From: Erwinia aphidicola
GTDB lineage: Bacteria > Pseudomonadota > Gammaproteobacteria > Enterobacterales > Enterobacteriaceae
Direction of reading: 5' to 3'
NCBI RefSeq assembly: GCF_014773485.1
Contig: NZ_JACXBP010000001.1
Span: forward strand, 682,001 to 746,000
Length of the DNA stretch: 64,000 nucleotides
Part shown: one piece after another, positions 47,561-57,054 of the stretch
How the letters are laid out: each line of letters begins with the position of its first letter
How positions within the stretch are numbered: position 1 is the first letter of the stretch
Made by a program: the position numbers and the translations under genes
The notes under the pieces: model-generated
Told to the model about the DNA's origin: nothing
What the model saw: the letters and a program-made list of their open reading frames with translations, nothing else
Database searches by the model: none

Positions 47561-47910
47561 AACGCAGAGTAATGAGGGCGGCGATAAACTGGCAAGATCT
47601 ATCTGAGCGTTTTGTTAACCTTATTGCAAATTTTAATTAACATTTACCGGCTATATGGCCGTATTCATCACTTTTTATGCGGGTAAGCCCTGGGGGTTAT
47701 ATCGGCAGATTATAAAACCGCAGAAAAAACAGGCGAACTGCCTTTTTGCGGTTAACCAGGCTTTTTGTTCGTATTACCGTGAAAAAACGAACAAAACTGG
47801 CAGGAGAATTCCATAACAATCCGTTATGATAGCCGCCACTTTTTTAAGTCAAACCTCAGCGAGTCGACATCATCTGGCGGGGTTGACCCAGGCCAGCTAT
47901 GGAGTGCGAT
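47561..47910. other. Divergent control region between the LysR and pcaK-like genes
   Basis: The 350-bp region has no ORF. It contains a 10-bp perfect inverted repeat TTTTGTTCGT-N14-ACGAACAAAA (47763-47796), about 58 bases before the likely start of the pcaK-like transcript (-10 TATGAT at 47825-47830). GTTCG half-sites recall IclR-type pca regulators (PcaR/PcaU). No clear -35 is visible, fitting activator control. Confidence 0.6.
47763..47796. promoter_or_regulatory. Inverted repeat upstream of the pcaK-like gene
   Basis: Arms TTTTGTTCGT and ACGAACAAAA are perfectly complementary with a 14-base spacer. The location fits an activator site. The sequence type suggests an IclR-family aromatic-pathway activator better than the T-N11-A site of a LysR protein, as inference. 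Confidence 0.55.
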
Positions 47911-49236
47911 GTGGACAGTAGCGCAGCGATCGATATCCGTGCGTTGATTAATCAGGGGGCGTTGAGTCGCTATCAGAAACGGATTATCGCCCTGAGTTTT
48001 GCCGTGGTTGCCATGGATGGTATGGATATCGCGCTAATGGGCTTTATCGCCCCTGCGTTGAAAACTGCCTGGGGCGTGACCAATCACCAGCTTGGCGCGG
48101 TGATCAGCGCTGCGCTGATCGGTCTGGCGCTGGGGGCAATGTTTGCCGGGCCGCTGGCAGACCGTTTTGGCCGCCGGGTAATTATCATCAGCAGCGTCTT
48201 CTTTTTCGGCCTGTGGACGCTGGCGACCGCGTTTTCGCAAAACCTCGACCAGATTATGCTGTTTCGCTTCCTGACCGGGCTTGGGCTGGGCGCAGCGATG
48301 CCTAATGTCGGTACTCTGGTGGCCGAATACTCCCCGGAGCGCAAACGCGCCTTCCTGATCACCGTGGTGTTCTGCGGCTTTACCTTTGGTGCGGCGACCG
48401 GCGGGTTTGCCGCCTCGTGGCTGATCCCGAATTTTGGCTGGCACGCGGTGCTGGTGCTGGGTGGGGTTCTGCCGCTGTTGCTGGTGCCTCTGCTGCTACG
48501 CGGGCTGCCGGAATCGGTGCGCTTTATGATGACGCGCAACGCACCCGCCGCTGAGATCCGCGCCATTGTGCAGAAGATGCATCCTGGCTGCGTGAACGAT
48601 GAGAGCCGCTTTACGCGCAGCGAAAGTGTCGCCAGTGAAGGGGCGATAAAAGTGGTGTTATCGCGCCGCTACGCTTTTGGCAGCATGATGCTGTGGGGCA
48701 GTTACTTTATGGGGTTGTTCCTCGTCTATCTGATCGGCTCCTGGCTACCCTCGCTGGTGAAGGATGTGGGAATGACGGTGACGCAGGCAGCGCTGGTTAC
48801 GGCGATGTACCAGGCGGGGGGGACCGTCGGGTCACTGTTTGCGGGCTGGATGATGGACCGTTTTAACGCCAACTTGGCGCTGGCGGCTATCTATTTTACC
48901 GGTGCGATTGCCACGGTCTGTATCGGCTACGCTCCGCCGGACGCATGGGTGCTGAGCGCTATCGCTTTCTGCAGCGGCTTCTGCCTGAACGGTGCTAATA
49001 CCGGGATGAATGCATTATCCGCCAGCTACTATCCTACCCATGCCCGTGCGACCGGTTCCAGCTGGATGCACGGCGTTGGTCGTGTCGGGGCTATCCTCAG
49101 CGCTTTTGCCGGGGCACAGATGCTGTCGATGGGCTGGAATATCACCGATGTCTTCTCATTCCTTGCCATTCCGGCGGTGCTCACCACGCTGATGCTGGTG
49201 GCGAAATATCTGTATGGCTATCAGCGGTCAGATTAA
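47911..49236 (+). CDS. MFS aromatic acid:H+ symporter, PcaK-like
   Basis: Inner-membrane transporter of the aromatic acid:H+ symporter branch of the MFS (4-hydroxybenzoate/protocatechuate type). The product has 12 helices, with the conserved acidic motif AMDGMDIALMGFIAPAL in helix 1 (DGxD) and GPLADRFGRR between helices 2 and 3. GAAMPNVGTLVAEYSPERKR and the second-half loop MDRFN are also typical. The GTG at 47911 has GGAG six bases upstream; the ATG at 47899 has none. Exact substrate not determinable. Confidence 0.9.
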   Translation: MDSSAAIDIRALINQGALSRYQKRIIALSFAVVAMDGMDIALMGFIAPALKTAWGVTNHQLGAVISAALIGLALGAMFAGPLADRFGRRVIIISSVFFFGLWTLATAFSQNLDQIMLFRFLTGLGLGAAMPNVGTLVAEYSPERKRAFLITVVFCGFTFGAATGGFAASWLIPNFGWHAVLVLGGVLPLLLVPLLLRGLPESVRFMMTRNAPAAEIRAIVQKMHPGCVNDESRFTRSESVASEGAIKVVLSRRYAFGSMMLWGSYFMGLFLVYLIGSWLPSLVKDVGMTVTQAALVTAMYQAGGTVGSLFAGWMMDRFNANLALAAIYFTGAIATVCIGYAPPDAWVLSAIAFCSGFCLNGANTGMNALSASYYPTHARATGSSWMHGVGRVGAILSAFAGAQMLSMGWNITDVFSFLAIPAVLTTLMLVAKYLYGYQRSD

Positions 49237-49262
49237 CCCTGGGGCGACACAATAAATCGGTG

Positions 49263-49289
49263 GGGCTGACCCTCTTTTTCGGTCAGCCC
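49263..49289. terminator. Hairpin between the MFS gene and doxX-like gene
   Basis: GGGCTGACC pairs with GGTCAGCCC around a T-rich loop; the stem equals that of the pntAB terminator at 39341. It lies between convergent genes. It lacks an outside U run, so its strength as a terminator is uncertain. Confidence 0.6.
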
Positions 49290-49297
49290 GCCTCACA

Positions 49298-49732
49298 TCA
49301 CTGCAAACTGCTGTTTTTCACTAAGGTAAAACGGCCAGCCCCTAAAAACATGACCGCCAGCGCGCCGAAGAAATAGAGCGCTTCACCTTCCAGTGCCCAT
49401 GCGCCAACGCTGGTTCTGTCCCATACCGCACCGGTTTTTACCAGCAGCGTTGCCACCACCAGATTGACTGCGATAACAAACGCCGCCGGGCGGGTCAGCA
49501 GGCCAACGATAATCATCACCGGTGCAACGACCTCGCCGAAATAGGCGCCATAGGCGACAAACCCCGGGATGCCGTGCGCGTGCAGCAGGCGTGCAATCCA
49601 GCCTACGCCGTGCTGGATCTTAAATACCCCATGAAACAGCAGCAGCGCCCCGAGTGAAACGCGTAACACCAGCTTGCCCAAATCGGGGTGGTCGCCGAGG
49701 CGGGAAAATCCATTATTGATAGCGGAAAACAT
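49298..49732 (-). CDS. DoxX family membrane protein
   Basis: A 144-residue protein with four membrane helices of the DoxX fold (KLVLRVSLGALLLFHGVFKI, ARLLHAHGIPGFVAYGAYFGEVVAPVMIIVGL, PAAFVIAVNLVVATLLV, ALYFFGALAVMFLGAG, given as parts). Family members occur with quinone or oxidative stress functions. I start at the ATG 49732 (MFSAINNGFSRLGDH); the frame upstream to 49807 adds a polar stretch without homology that I know. Convergent with the pcaK-like gene. Confidence 0.87.
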   Translation of the reverse strand: MFSAINNGFSRLGDHPDLGKLVLRVSLGALLLFHGVFKIQHGVGWIARLLHAHGIPGFVAYGAYFGEVVAPVMIIVGLLTRPAAFVIAVNLVVATLLVKTGAVWDRTSVGAWALEGEALYFFGALAVMFLGAGRFTLVKNSSLQ

Positions 49733-49896
49733 AAAGTGGTCCTCAACGTTATGGCAAATAATCCTGCATCGCAGCCGCGGATCATCGCATTGTGAAAAAC
49801 TCATCACCTATCAGCATAATCTGCAAATAAGCTGGCGTTATGGACTTTCTGCCTGCGGATGCAAATAATTAATGCAGGCCAGTTTTGGATGAACTA

Positions 49897-51423
49897 ATGA
49901 GAAACGATCGTTTATTACGGATTAATACCGCAGAAGGCTGTCTGCGAGGAAATGTGGAAGAGGGTGTATTTGTTTTTAAAGGGATCCCTTACGCCGCTCC
50001 GCCCGTCGGCCCGCTGCGCTGGAGAGCGCCTAAACCGGTCCCGCCCTGGGAAGGGGAAAAGGATGCCAGCGCATGGGGCTTTGCCAGCTGGCAAAGCCGC
50101 GAATACTGCCTCGCCGTTGGCGGAGGCGACCCTGGCACCTTCAGCGAAGATTGCTTATATCTCAACGTCTGGACACCCGATGTCGAGCCATCTTCACCGC
50201 TGCCGGTGATGGTGTGGATCCACGGTGGCGGCTACGCCGTCGGTTCAGGTGGGCTGACGCCGTACATTGGCGCACCGCTGGCACAGCGCGGCGCGGTAGT
50301 GGTGACGATCAACTATCGCCTGGGTCATCTGGGCTTCTTCGCCCATCCGGCGCTGGACCGCGAGTACGCCAAAGGTGAAGTGATAAATAATTTCGCCTTG
50401 CTCGACCAGATCAGCGCCCTGCAGTGGGTGCAACGTAACATTCATGCCTTTGGCGGCAACCCGCACAATGTCACGCTGATGGGCGAATCCTCGGGTGCCC
50501 GCAGCGTCCTGTCACTGTTTGCTTCGCCGCTGGCGCAGGGTCTATTCCACAAAGGCATTGCGCAGAGCGCTTACTCTTTACCTGACGTCCCCCGTACCGA
50601 AGCGTTAAAGAAGGGCGAGGCGCTGGCCAGCCATTTTGCACTTGGCGAAGCGACGGCAGAACAGCTGCGCGCGCTGCCCGCCGAAGCCTTCTGGTCGCTG
50701 GACAGTTCGCTGGGAACCGGGCCAGTCGCCATCAGCGGTGACTGCGTATTGCCTCAGCCAATGCTTAACGTATTCAATGCTGGCAAACAGCAGCGTCTGC
50801 CGCTGATGATTGGCAGTAACAGTGATGAAGCCAGCGTGCTGAACTATTTTGGTGTCGATGCCGCGAAGGTGATCGCCAGGCTGCGCGCCAAACAGCCCCT
50901 GACGCTGCGCTTGATTAAGCTGTTATATCCCGGCGTCTGGGATGACATTGAGCTGGGCCGCCAGGTCGCGCGCGATATGAGTTTCACCACCCTGGGCTAT
51001 GTTATGGCCCTGGCACAGCACCGCATTGGCATTCCGGGCTGGCGCTACTACTTCGATTATGTTTCCGAAAATGCCCGCGATATCTACCCGCACGGCACCT
51101 GGCACGGCAATGAAGTGCCGTACGTTCTCAATACGCTGGGGCAGATGCCGCCGGGCGAAGCCGATCACGCCTTTACCGCAGGTGACCACCAGTTCGCCCG
51201 GCGCGTCAGTGAATACTGGCTAAGCTTTGCCCGCGATATCACCGAGTTTTCCCATCAGATCGGCGGTGAGGTGAGCTGGCCTGCCTGGCATCCTTCACAG
51301 GATGTTACCCTGCGCTTCGGTCAGGACGGGTTGGCCGATATCCATATTGAAAAACGTTTTATGCGCCGCCGCATGCAGGTTTTCCGCCTGCTGATGAAGG
51401 CCCTTGTCCATCTTAAACACTAA
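49897..51423 (+). CDS. Type-B carboxylesterase
   Basis: Alpha/beta-hydrolase of the carboxylesterase/lipase (pNB esterase) family, 508 residues. Markers are FKGIPYAAPPVGPLRW near the start, EDCLYLNVWTPD, the oxyanion hole HGGGYAVGS, the nucleophile Ser198 in MGESSGARS (GESSG instead of the commoner GESAG), an acid residue in GSNSDEASV, and His in TWHGNEVPYVL. No signal peptide, so cytoplasmic. It may hydrolyse ester-linked aromatic compounds, as inference from its neighbourhood. The start used is the ATG at 49897. Confidence 0.9.
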   Translation: MRNDRLLRINTAEGCLRGNVEEGVFVFKGIPYAAPPVGPLRWRAPKPVPPWEGEKDASAWGFASWQSREYCLAVGGGDPGTFSEDCLYLNVWTPDVEPSSPLPVMVWIHGGGYAVGSGGLTPYIGAPLAQRGAVVVTINYRLGHLGFFAHPALDREYAKGEVINNFALLDQISALQWVQRNIHAFGGNPHNVTLMGESSGARSVLSLFASPLAQGLFHKGIAQSAYSLPDVPRTEALKKGEALASHFALGEATAEQLRALPAEAFWSLDSSLGTGPVAISGDCVLPQPMLNVFNAGKQQRLPLMIGSNSDEASVLNYFGVDAAKVIARLRAKQPLTLRLIKLLYPGVWDDIELGRQVARDMSFTTLGYVMALAQHRIGIPGWRYYFDYVSENARDIYPHGTWHGNEVPYVLNTLGQMPPGEADHAFTAGDHQFARRVSEYWLSFARDITEFSHQIGGEVSWPAWHPSQDVTLRFGQDGLADIHIEKRFMRRRMQVFRLLMKALVHLKH

Positions 51424-51572
51424 ACAATAATCACGCAGCGGTAATAGTTAATGATTACTGCTGTGTTTTAAATAACTTAAAAAAGTTAAATATCGCTTCA
51501 TAGCAATCACTTATATTACATCAGCACTAAAAACAGGCTGCGGAATCAACAATATTAATCGTGTATTTTTCT

Positions 51573-51600
51573 TAACTGTTTCTTCGTAATTTGCCGATAA
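51573..51600 (+). promoter_or_regulatory. Sigma-28 (FliA) promoter of the chemoreceptor gene
   Basis: TAAC-N16-GCCGATAA. The -10 element GCCGATAA (51593-51600) is a perfect match to the flagellar sigma factor consensus TAAA-N15-GCCGATAA; the -35 is one base off and one base farther. It lies 62 bp before the chemoreceptor ATG, consistent with control with flagellar genes. Confidence 0.8.
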
Positions 51601-51662
51601 CTCTCTTGATAGCCCACTTATGTCATCACTTTTATTCGGTATCACCAGGTTACGGAGTCCCT

Positions 51663-53312
51663 ATGAACTTATTAAAGAACTACACGATCCGCGCCATTAT
51701 GCTGTGGATCCTCGGCCTGTTTTGCCTGCTTTGGGGAGGCGTTGGCGGCTACAGCGTCTATTCTCTGAACCAGCTGGCGAAGGGTAACGACGTTGACCGT
51801 CACCTGGTAAGCCAGATGACCACGCTGAGTAAGGGTAACGACCAGTATTTTCGGGTGATTACTCGTCTGTCGCGGGCCATCGAATCTAAAAAGCCAGAAG
51901 ATATGGCCTCCGTGCAGAAAGCGCTGGATAGCATGACCACGCTGCTGGCCGATTTTAAAAAACAGTCTCCCGGCCCGCTTGATGCCCGGTATGCGGCGGG
52001 CGCCATTGATAGCTGGCAGAAGCTGCTGGATGAGGGCGTTTCTCCGCAGGTGAACCTGGCAAAGCAGGGCAGCCTTGATGATTTCCGCCGCCAGGCCAGT
52101 AGCGTAACGCCTGCGCTGAGCCGCGCATTTGGCGCCAGCGTGGAAAAGTTCAACAGCGCGGCGGGTGCCAAGCTGGATGACACGCGCATCACCGTTGATC
52201 ACCTGACCAACGTCACCAAAAGCGTGCTGGTGATGGCGGTGATTGCCGGGCTGCTGATTTTACTGTTCACCGACCGCTATCTGGTGGTGATGCTGGTGCG
52301 CCCGCTCGACACCATCCGCGAACACTTCCGCGTCATTGCCGAAGGTGACCTTAGCCAGCCGGTGAATGACTTTGGCCGTAACTGCGTCGGCAAGCTGGTG
52401 CCTTTACTGCGCGCGATGCAGGACAGCCTGCGCGAAGCGGTCAGCTCAATTCGCAGCGGCACCGAAAATATCTATCGCGGCGCAGCGGAGATCTCCTCGG
52501 GTAACAACGATCTCTCTTCGCGTACCGAAGAGCAGGCCTCCGCGCTGGAGCAAACTGCCGCCAGCATGGAGCAGCTCACGGCTACGGTGAAGTTCAACGC
52601 CGATAACGCGCGTCAGGCCAGCGATCTGGCGGATACCGCCTCAGCAACCGCGGGTAAAGGCGGCAAGCTGGTGGGTCAGGTGGTCAGCACCATGGAAGGC
52701 ATTGCCGGCAGTTCGAAGAAGATTGCCGAAATTACCACGGTGATTAACAGCATTGCTTTTCAGACCAACATTCTGGCACTTAACGCAGCGGTCGAAGCCG
52801 CACGCGCCGGTGAGCAGGGGCGCGGTTTTGCCGTGGTAGCCAGTGAAGTGCGCAACCTGGCGCAGCGCAGTGCTAACGCGGCCAAAGAGATTGAAACCCT
52901 GATTGCCGACTCGGTCAGCCGGGTTGACGATGGGTCGAAGCTGGTGAACGCGGCGGGCAGCACCATGAACGATATTCTGCACTCGGTAGGCGAAGTGACC
53001 GAGATCATGAAGCAGATCGCCTCGGCATCGGAAGAGCAGAGTAAGGGCATTGCGCAGGTCGGCACCGCCATTTCCGAGATGGACAGCGTGACCCAGCAGA
53101 ACGCCTCGCTGGTTGAACAGGTCTCCGCCGCTGCCAGCGCGCTGGAGCGCCAGACGGAAGAGCTGACGCTGTCGGTGGCTAAATTCCGCCTGTCGGCGAC
53201 CGAGCCTGCGGTGAAAAGTGCGGCGCTGAAATCGCCAGCGCGCGCCGCATCACCTTCGCCTGTCCTGGCAAAAAGCCCGGCGGCTGGCGCTGATGACTGG
53301 GTAGCGTTCTAA
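51663..53312 (+). CDS. Methyl-accepting chemotaxis protein
   Basis: A 549-residue Tsr/Tar-type chemoreceptor: helix 1 ([22 protein letters not shown], about 12-33), a four-helix-bundle periplasmic domain (about 35-190), helix 2 ([16 protein letters not shown], about 192-210), HAMP (about 212-265), and a cytoplasmic signalling coiled coil. The invariant tip [20 protein letters not shown] is present. The C-terminus DDWVAF resembles the NWETF-type tail that tethers CheR, with altered residues. The ligand is unknown. It overlaps the LysR gene by 4 bp at the 3' ends. Confidence 0.95.
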   Translation: MNLLKNYTIRAIMLWILGLFCLLWGGVGGYSVYSLNQLAKGNDVDRHLVSQMTTLSKGNDQYFRVITRLSRAIESKKPEDMASVQKALDSMTTLLADFKKQSPGPLDARYAAGAIDSWQKLLDEGVSPQVNLAKQGSLDDFRRQASSVTPALSRAFGASVEKFNSAAGAKLDDTRITVDHLTNVTKSVLVMAVIAGLLILLFTDRYLVVMLVRPLDTIREHFRVIAEGDLSQPVNDFGRNCVGKLVPLLRAMQDSLREAVSSIRSGTENIYRGAAEISSGNNDLSSRTEEQASALEQTAASMEQLTATVKFNADNARQASDLADTASATAGKGGKLVGQVVSTMEGIAGSSKKIAEITTVINSIAFQTNILALNAAVEAARAGEQGRGFAVVASEVRNLAQRSANAAKEIETLIADSVSRVDDGSKLVNAAGSTMNDILHSVGEVTEIMKQIASASEEQSKGIAQVGTAISEMDSVTQQNASLVEQVSAAASALERQTEELTLSVAKFRLSATEPAVKSAALKSPARAASPSPVLAKSPAAGADDWVAF

Positions 53313-54160
53313 TTCCCCGCTGATAACCACGCCACCAGCTCATCCAGCAGCGGTGGCGCTTCCTCAGGCGGGCGGCGGAGCAGGCTGTAAACCGCCCCCG
53401 TTTTCACACTGCCGCTAAACGGCGCCACCAGGCGCTGCATCGCCAGATCTTCCGCAATCAGCGTCACATCCGCCACCGTCACGCCAAACCCCTGAATGGC
53501 CGCACTGATCGCCAGATCCATGGTGGCAAAGTGCTGGTTACGCTTCATGATCGGCGGCTGGCGGTTGGCCTGGAGCCAGAGCTGCCAGTCACGGCTGTCG
53601 GCGGTGGGATGCAGAAAAGTCATCGCGGCCAGCGACGCGGGCGTGACGGCCGGTTCGGGCAGCAGCGCGGCGGCCATCACCGGAGTTAATGCCTCTTCAA
53701 ACAGCAGCACGCCGTGGCGCGGCATGCTGCCGTAAACAATGGCGGCATCAAAATTTTCCAGCTGGCCGCTGTGCTCAACGGTGGTGGTGAGGGAGACATG
53801 CAGTTCCGGGCGCTGCTTCTCCAGCGCCACCAGTTTTGGCACCAGCCAGCGCATCGCACAGGTTGGGGCTTTCAGGCGGATCACCGCGTGCTGACGGCTC
53901 GCCTGCTGCGCAGCGTCGTGCATCTGCTGATAGCCGCTTTGCAGCGCGGGCAACAGGCTGGCCCCCTGCGGGGTCAGATGCAGGCCGCGCGCGTGGCGGT
54001 CAAACAGGGTAAAGCCAAGCCACGCTTCCAGCGCCGCAATTTTACGGCTCACTGCACCCTGAGTAATGTACAGCTCGCTGGCCGCACGCGTCAGGTTAAG
54101 GTGACGGGCAGCAACGATAAAAGCATGAATGGCATTTAACGGCAGCGGACGCTGGGGCAT
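53309..54160 (-). CDS. LysR family regulator, GcvA-like
   Basis: A 283-residue LysR regulator. [25 protein letters not shown] and the [20 protein letters not shown], with [11 protein letters not shown], are typical of the GcvA/AmpR branch. It is divergent from the ybdL-like aminotransferase and amino-acid-binding protein genes, which are its likely targets. The control region between them is 116 bp. Confidence 0.9.
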   Translation of the reverse strand: MPQRPLPLNAIHAFIVAARHLNLTRAASELYITQGAVSRKIAALEAWLGFTLFDRHARGLHLTPQGASLLPALQSGYQQMHDAAQQASRQHAVIRLKAPTCAMRWLVPKLVALEKQRPELHVSLTTTVEHSGQLENFDAAIVYGSMPRHGVLLFEEALTPVMAAALLPEPAVTPASLAAMTFLHPTADSRDWQLWLQANRQPPIMKRNQHFATMDLAISAAIQGFGVTVADVTLIAEDLAMQRLVAPFSGSVKTGAVYSLLRRPPEEAPPLLDELVAWLSAGN

Positions 54161-54276
54161 AGAGGCTCTCTGAGCTATGTTAAAAAGTCATGGCTATTAT
54201 GACAACAATTCGCTTGTCGCCTCAAGTGCCGCCAGGTAGAACTGGCATCATTACTTTTCTTCCGACTGGAGCTTCT

Positions 54277-55446
54277 ATGACCATCACCTCAGCGGTGCAG
54301 CAGCGCTCAAAACTCCCCGATGTTGGCACCACCATTTTCTCGGTGATTGGCCAGCTCTCCGCGCAGCATAACGCGATAAACCTGTCGCAGGGCGCACCAA
54401 ACTTCCCTTGCGACCCGCTGCTGGTTGATGGTGTCACCCGCGCCATGCAGCAGGGGCATAACCAATATGCACCGATGACGGGGCTGGGCGCGCTGAGAGA
54501 CGTGCTGGCGGAAAAAGTCCACACGCTTTACGGCCAGCAGTATGACGCGGGCAGTGAAGTGCTGATCACCGCCAGCGCCAGCGAAGCGCTCTACTCAGCG
54601 ATTGCCGGGCTGGTGCATGCGGGCGATGAGGTGATCTTCTTTGAACCCGCGTTCGACAGCTATGCGCCGATTGTGCGCCTGCAGGGGGCGAAAGCCATTG
54701 GCCTGAAGTTACAGGTGCCGGAGTTTGCGATTAACTGGGAGGAAGTCAGCGCCGCGATCACCTCGCGCACGCGGATGATCATCATCAACACACCGCACAA
54801 CCCCAGTTCACAGGTGCTGAGCCGCGAAGATCTCGACCGGCTGGCAGCGCTGACGCGCAACACCGATATCGTGGTGCTGTCCGATGAAGTGTATGAGCAC
54901 ATCCTGTTTGACGGCCGCAAGCATCACGGCATGGCAACCCACCCGGAGCTGGCGCAGCGCAGCGTGATTGTCTCTTCCTTCGGTAAAACTTTCCACGTGA
55001 CCGGCTGGCGCGTCGGCTATCTGTTAGCCCCGGCGCAGCTGATGGAGGAGGTGGTTAAAGTGCATCAGTTTATGATGTTCTCCGCCGATACTCCCATGCA
55101 GGTGGCGTTTGCCGACTATCTGCGCCAGCCAGCTAACTATCTGGCACTGGGCGAATTCTATCAGCGCAAGCGCGACACCTTAGCCACGCTGCTGCAGGAT
55201 TCGCCGTTCAGGCTGCTGCCATCGGCGGGATCGTTCTTTATGTTGGCCAGCTATGCTGATTTCAGTGACGAGACGGACAGCGAAATGGTAAAACGTCTGA
55301 TTGTTGATCATGGTGTGGCGACCATTCCGCTGTCGGCATTTTATACCGATGGCACCGACAATAAATTAATCCGTCTCTCTTTCGCAAAAGACGAAGCCAC
55401 TTTGCAGGCGGGCGCACGCGCACTCTGCCAGGTCAAGCCTCGCTAA
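54277..55446 (+). CDS. ybdL: PLP-dependent methionine aminotransferase YbdL
   Basis: Fold-type I class I/II aminotransferase, 389 residues; E. coli YbdL prefers methionine, histidine and phenylalanine. Seen are INLSQGAPNFPC, the NTPHNPSS motif, DEVYEHI (PLP ring contact), the PLP lysine in SSFGKTFHVTGWRVGY, and the Arg in KLIRLSFAKDE. The frame opens at 54190, but the ATG at 54277 (MTITSAVQQRSKLPDVG) has GGAG upstream and gives the family start. It is 25 bp before the binding-protein gene. Confidence 0.9.
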   Translation: MTITSAVQQRSKLPDVGTTIFSVIGQLSAQHNAINLSQGAPNFPCDPLLVDGVTRAMQQGHNQYAPMTGLGALRDVLAEKVHTLYGQQYDAGSEVLITASASEALYSAIAGLVHAGDEVIFFEPAFDSYAPIVRLQGAKAIGLKLQVPEFAINWEEVSAAITSRTRMIIINTPHNPSSQVLSREDLDRLAALTRNTDIVVLSDEVYEHILFDGRKHHGMATHPELAQRSVIVSSFGKTFHVTGWRVGYLLAPAQLMEEVVKVHQFMMFSADTPMQVAFADYLRQPANYLALGEFYQRKRDTLATLLQDSPFRLLPSAGSFFMLASYADFSDETDSEMVKRLIVDHGVATIPLSAFYTDGTDNKLIRLSFAKDEATLQAGARALCQVKPR

Positions 55447-55471
55447 CTTAATCACACTTGAGGGGAAGTAC

Positions 55472-56248
55472 ATGAAGAAGCTGAACGCGTTGTTGGTGGC
55501 GGTAGGCCTGTTGAGTTCTTTGTCCGCGCTGGCGCAGGAGACGCTGCGCTACGGGCTGGAATCGCAGTATCCACCTTTTGAAAGCCGCAATGCCTCCGGG
55601 GAGCTGGAAGGGTTTGATATTGAACTGGGCAAAGCCATTTGCCAGGCGGGTAACTTCAAGTGCAGCTGGGTTGAGAGCAGCTTTGACGCCTTAATCCCGG
55701 CACTGGCGGCGAAGAAGTTTGATGCCATTAACTCGGCGATGAATATCACCGAAGCACGCATGAAAAGCATCGGCTTCACCAAGCCTATTTACCGTATTCC
55801 CAGCATGCTAATCGTGAAAACCGGTTCTGGCCTGCAGCCAACCGTGGAGAGCCTGAAAGGTAAAAGCGTCGGCGTACTGCAAGGGTCCGTACAGGAAACC
55901 TTCGCTAAGAAGCACTGGGAGCCGCAGGGGGTGACCGTAACCTCCTATCAGGACCAGAACCAGGTGTACAACGACATGGATGCTGGCCGCCTCGACGGTA
56001 CGCTGGTCATGTCTGCTGCCGGTCAGTCCGGCTTCCTCGACAAGCCGCAGGGCAAGGGTTACAGCTTCGCCGGTAAAGCGGTAGAGGATGAGCAGGTGCT
56101 GGGCGTGGGAATCGGTTTTGGCCTGCGTAAAGACGACGCTAAGCTGAAGCAGGATCTCGATGCGGCGATTGCTAAAGTACAGGCTGACGGCACCGTCACC
56201 AGGCTGGCTGCCAAGTTCTTCCCCGGCATTGATGTGTCAGTAAAATAA
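55472..56248 (+). CDS. Periplasmic amino-acid-binding protein (family 3)
   Basis: A 258-residue solute-binding protein with signal peptide (LLVAVGLLSSLSALAQ). GLESQYPPFESRNASGELEGFDIELGKAIC contains the family-3 signature GFDIELGKAIC, and Cys pair C-x6-C (ICQAGNFKCSW) matches the disulfide of HisJ/LAO-type proteins, suggesting a basic or polar amino acid. No permease or ATPase genes follow, so it is an orphan that must work with a transporter elsewhere. It forms an operon with ybdL. Confidence 0.9.
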   Translation: MKKLNALLVAVGLLSSLSALAQETLRYGLESQYPPFESRNASGELEGFDIELGKAICQAGNFKCSWVESSFDALIPALAAKKFDAINSAMNITEARMKSIGFTKPIYRIPSMLIVKTGSGLQPTVESLKGKSVGVLQGSVQETFAKKHWEPQGVTVTSYQDQNQVYNDMDAGRLDGTLVMSAAGQSGFLDKPQGKGYSFAGKAVEDEQVLGVGIGFGLRKDDAKLKQDLDAAIAKVQADGTVTRLAAKFFPGIDVSVK

Positions 56249-56255
56249 TCAGGGT

Positions 56256-56275
56256 GGGGCGGGCATGCCCGCCCC
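56256..56275. repeat. GCATGC-centred 20-bp palindrome
   Basis: GGGGCGGGCATGCCCGCCCC, a perfect palindrome 7 bp after the binding-protein gene and 16 bp before the WYL regulator gene. It belongs to the family at 27, 28988, 39306, 57432 and 57495. It may act as a 3' end hairpin for the upstream operon. Confidence 0.85.
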
Positions 56276-56291
56276 CTTTGATTCACCGGCT

Positions 56292-56993
56292 ATGTCACGC
56301 GCTCAACGCCTGCTCGACCTGCTGCAGATACTGCGTAATCATCGTTTCCCGGTGACGGCGCAGCATCTTGCCAGCCAGCTTTCAGTCAGCTGCCGCACTC
56401 TTTATCGCGACATTGCCACGCTGCAGCAGCAGGGCGCCAATATTGTCGGTGAAGCCGGGCTGGGCTATGTGCTGCGGCCGGGATTTACCCTGCCGCCGCT
56501 GATGTTCAGCGAGCAGGAAATCGCTGCACTGGTGCTGGGCTCGCGCTGGGTGGCGCGTCGAGCCGATAGCGAACTGTCCACGGCGGCACACTCCGCGCTG
56601 AGCAAAATCGCTGATGTTTTGCCGGATTCGCTGCGTACCAAGCTGGAACTCTCTGCACTGATGGTCGGCCCGGCGTCGTCGGCCAGCATCATCGCCCTGG
56701 ATGTAGTCGCGTTGCGCCGGGCTATTGACCAACAGAGCATTATTCTGATCGACTATCTGGATTTGCAGGGCGTGGCATCACAGCGCACGCTATGGCCAAT
56801 TGCGATTGGTTTTTTTGATCAGGTACAGCTGCTGGCGGCCTGGTGCGAACTGCGTCAGGACTTTCGCCATTTCCGCCTCGACCGCATTGTTAAGATGCAG
56901 GTCACTTCGCAGCGTTATCACCGTTCCCGCACCTTACTGGTCAAGCAGTGGCGCACCCAGCAGGGGATTGAAGCCCAGGGTTTTGGCTACTGA
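56292..56993 (+). CDS. WYL-domain transcriptional regulator, YafY-like
   Basis: A 233-residue regulator with an N-terminal DeoR-type winged helix (RLLDLLQILRNHRFPVTAQHLA, with VSCRTLYRDIATLQQQGANI) and a C-terminal WYL domain (about 135-205). Here the WYL domain has IDYLDLQG, TLWPIAIGFFDQVQLLAAWCELRQDFRHF and FRLDRI. The start is the ATG at 56292; MPAP at 56265 is less likely because it runs through the palindrome. It is followed by an inverted repeat over its stop codon and by the VOC protein gene it probably controls. Confidence 0.9.
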   Translation: MSRAQRLLDLLQILRNHRFPVTAQHLASQLSVSCRTLYRDIATLQQQGANIVGEAGLGYVLRPGFTLPPLMFSEQEIAALVLGSRWVARRADSELSTAAHSALSKIADVLPDSLRTKLELSALMVGPASSASIIALDVVALRRAIDQQSIILIDYLDLQGVASQRTLWPIAIGFFDQVQLLAAWCELRQDFRHFRLDRIVKMQVTSQRYHRSRTLLVKQWRTQQGIEAQGFGY

Positions 56994-57007
56994 CAAAAAC
57001 TGTCAGT
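56989..57007. promoter_or_regulatory. Inverted repeat between the WYL regulator and VOC genes
   Basis: ACTGACA-N5-TGTCAGT is a perfect 7-bp inverted repeat overlapping the stop codon of the WYL regulator and lying 48 bp before the VOC gene ATG. It is a good candidate operator for the regulator, controlling the VOC gene. Confidence 0.6.
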
Positions 57008-57054
57008 AAGGTGACTTAGGCTCTTCCTGTCGAATCAACTAAACGGGAACCCCT

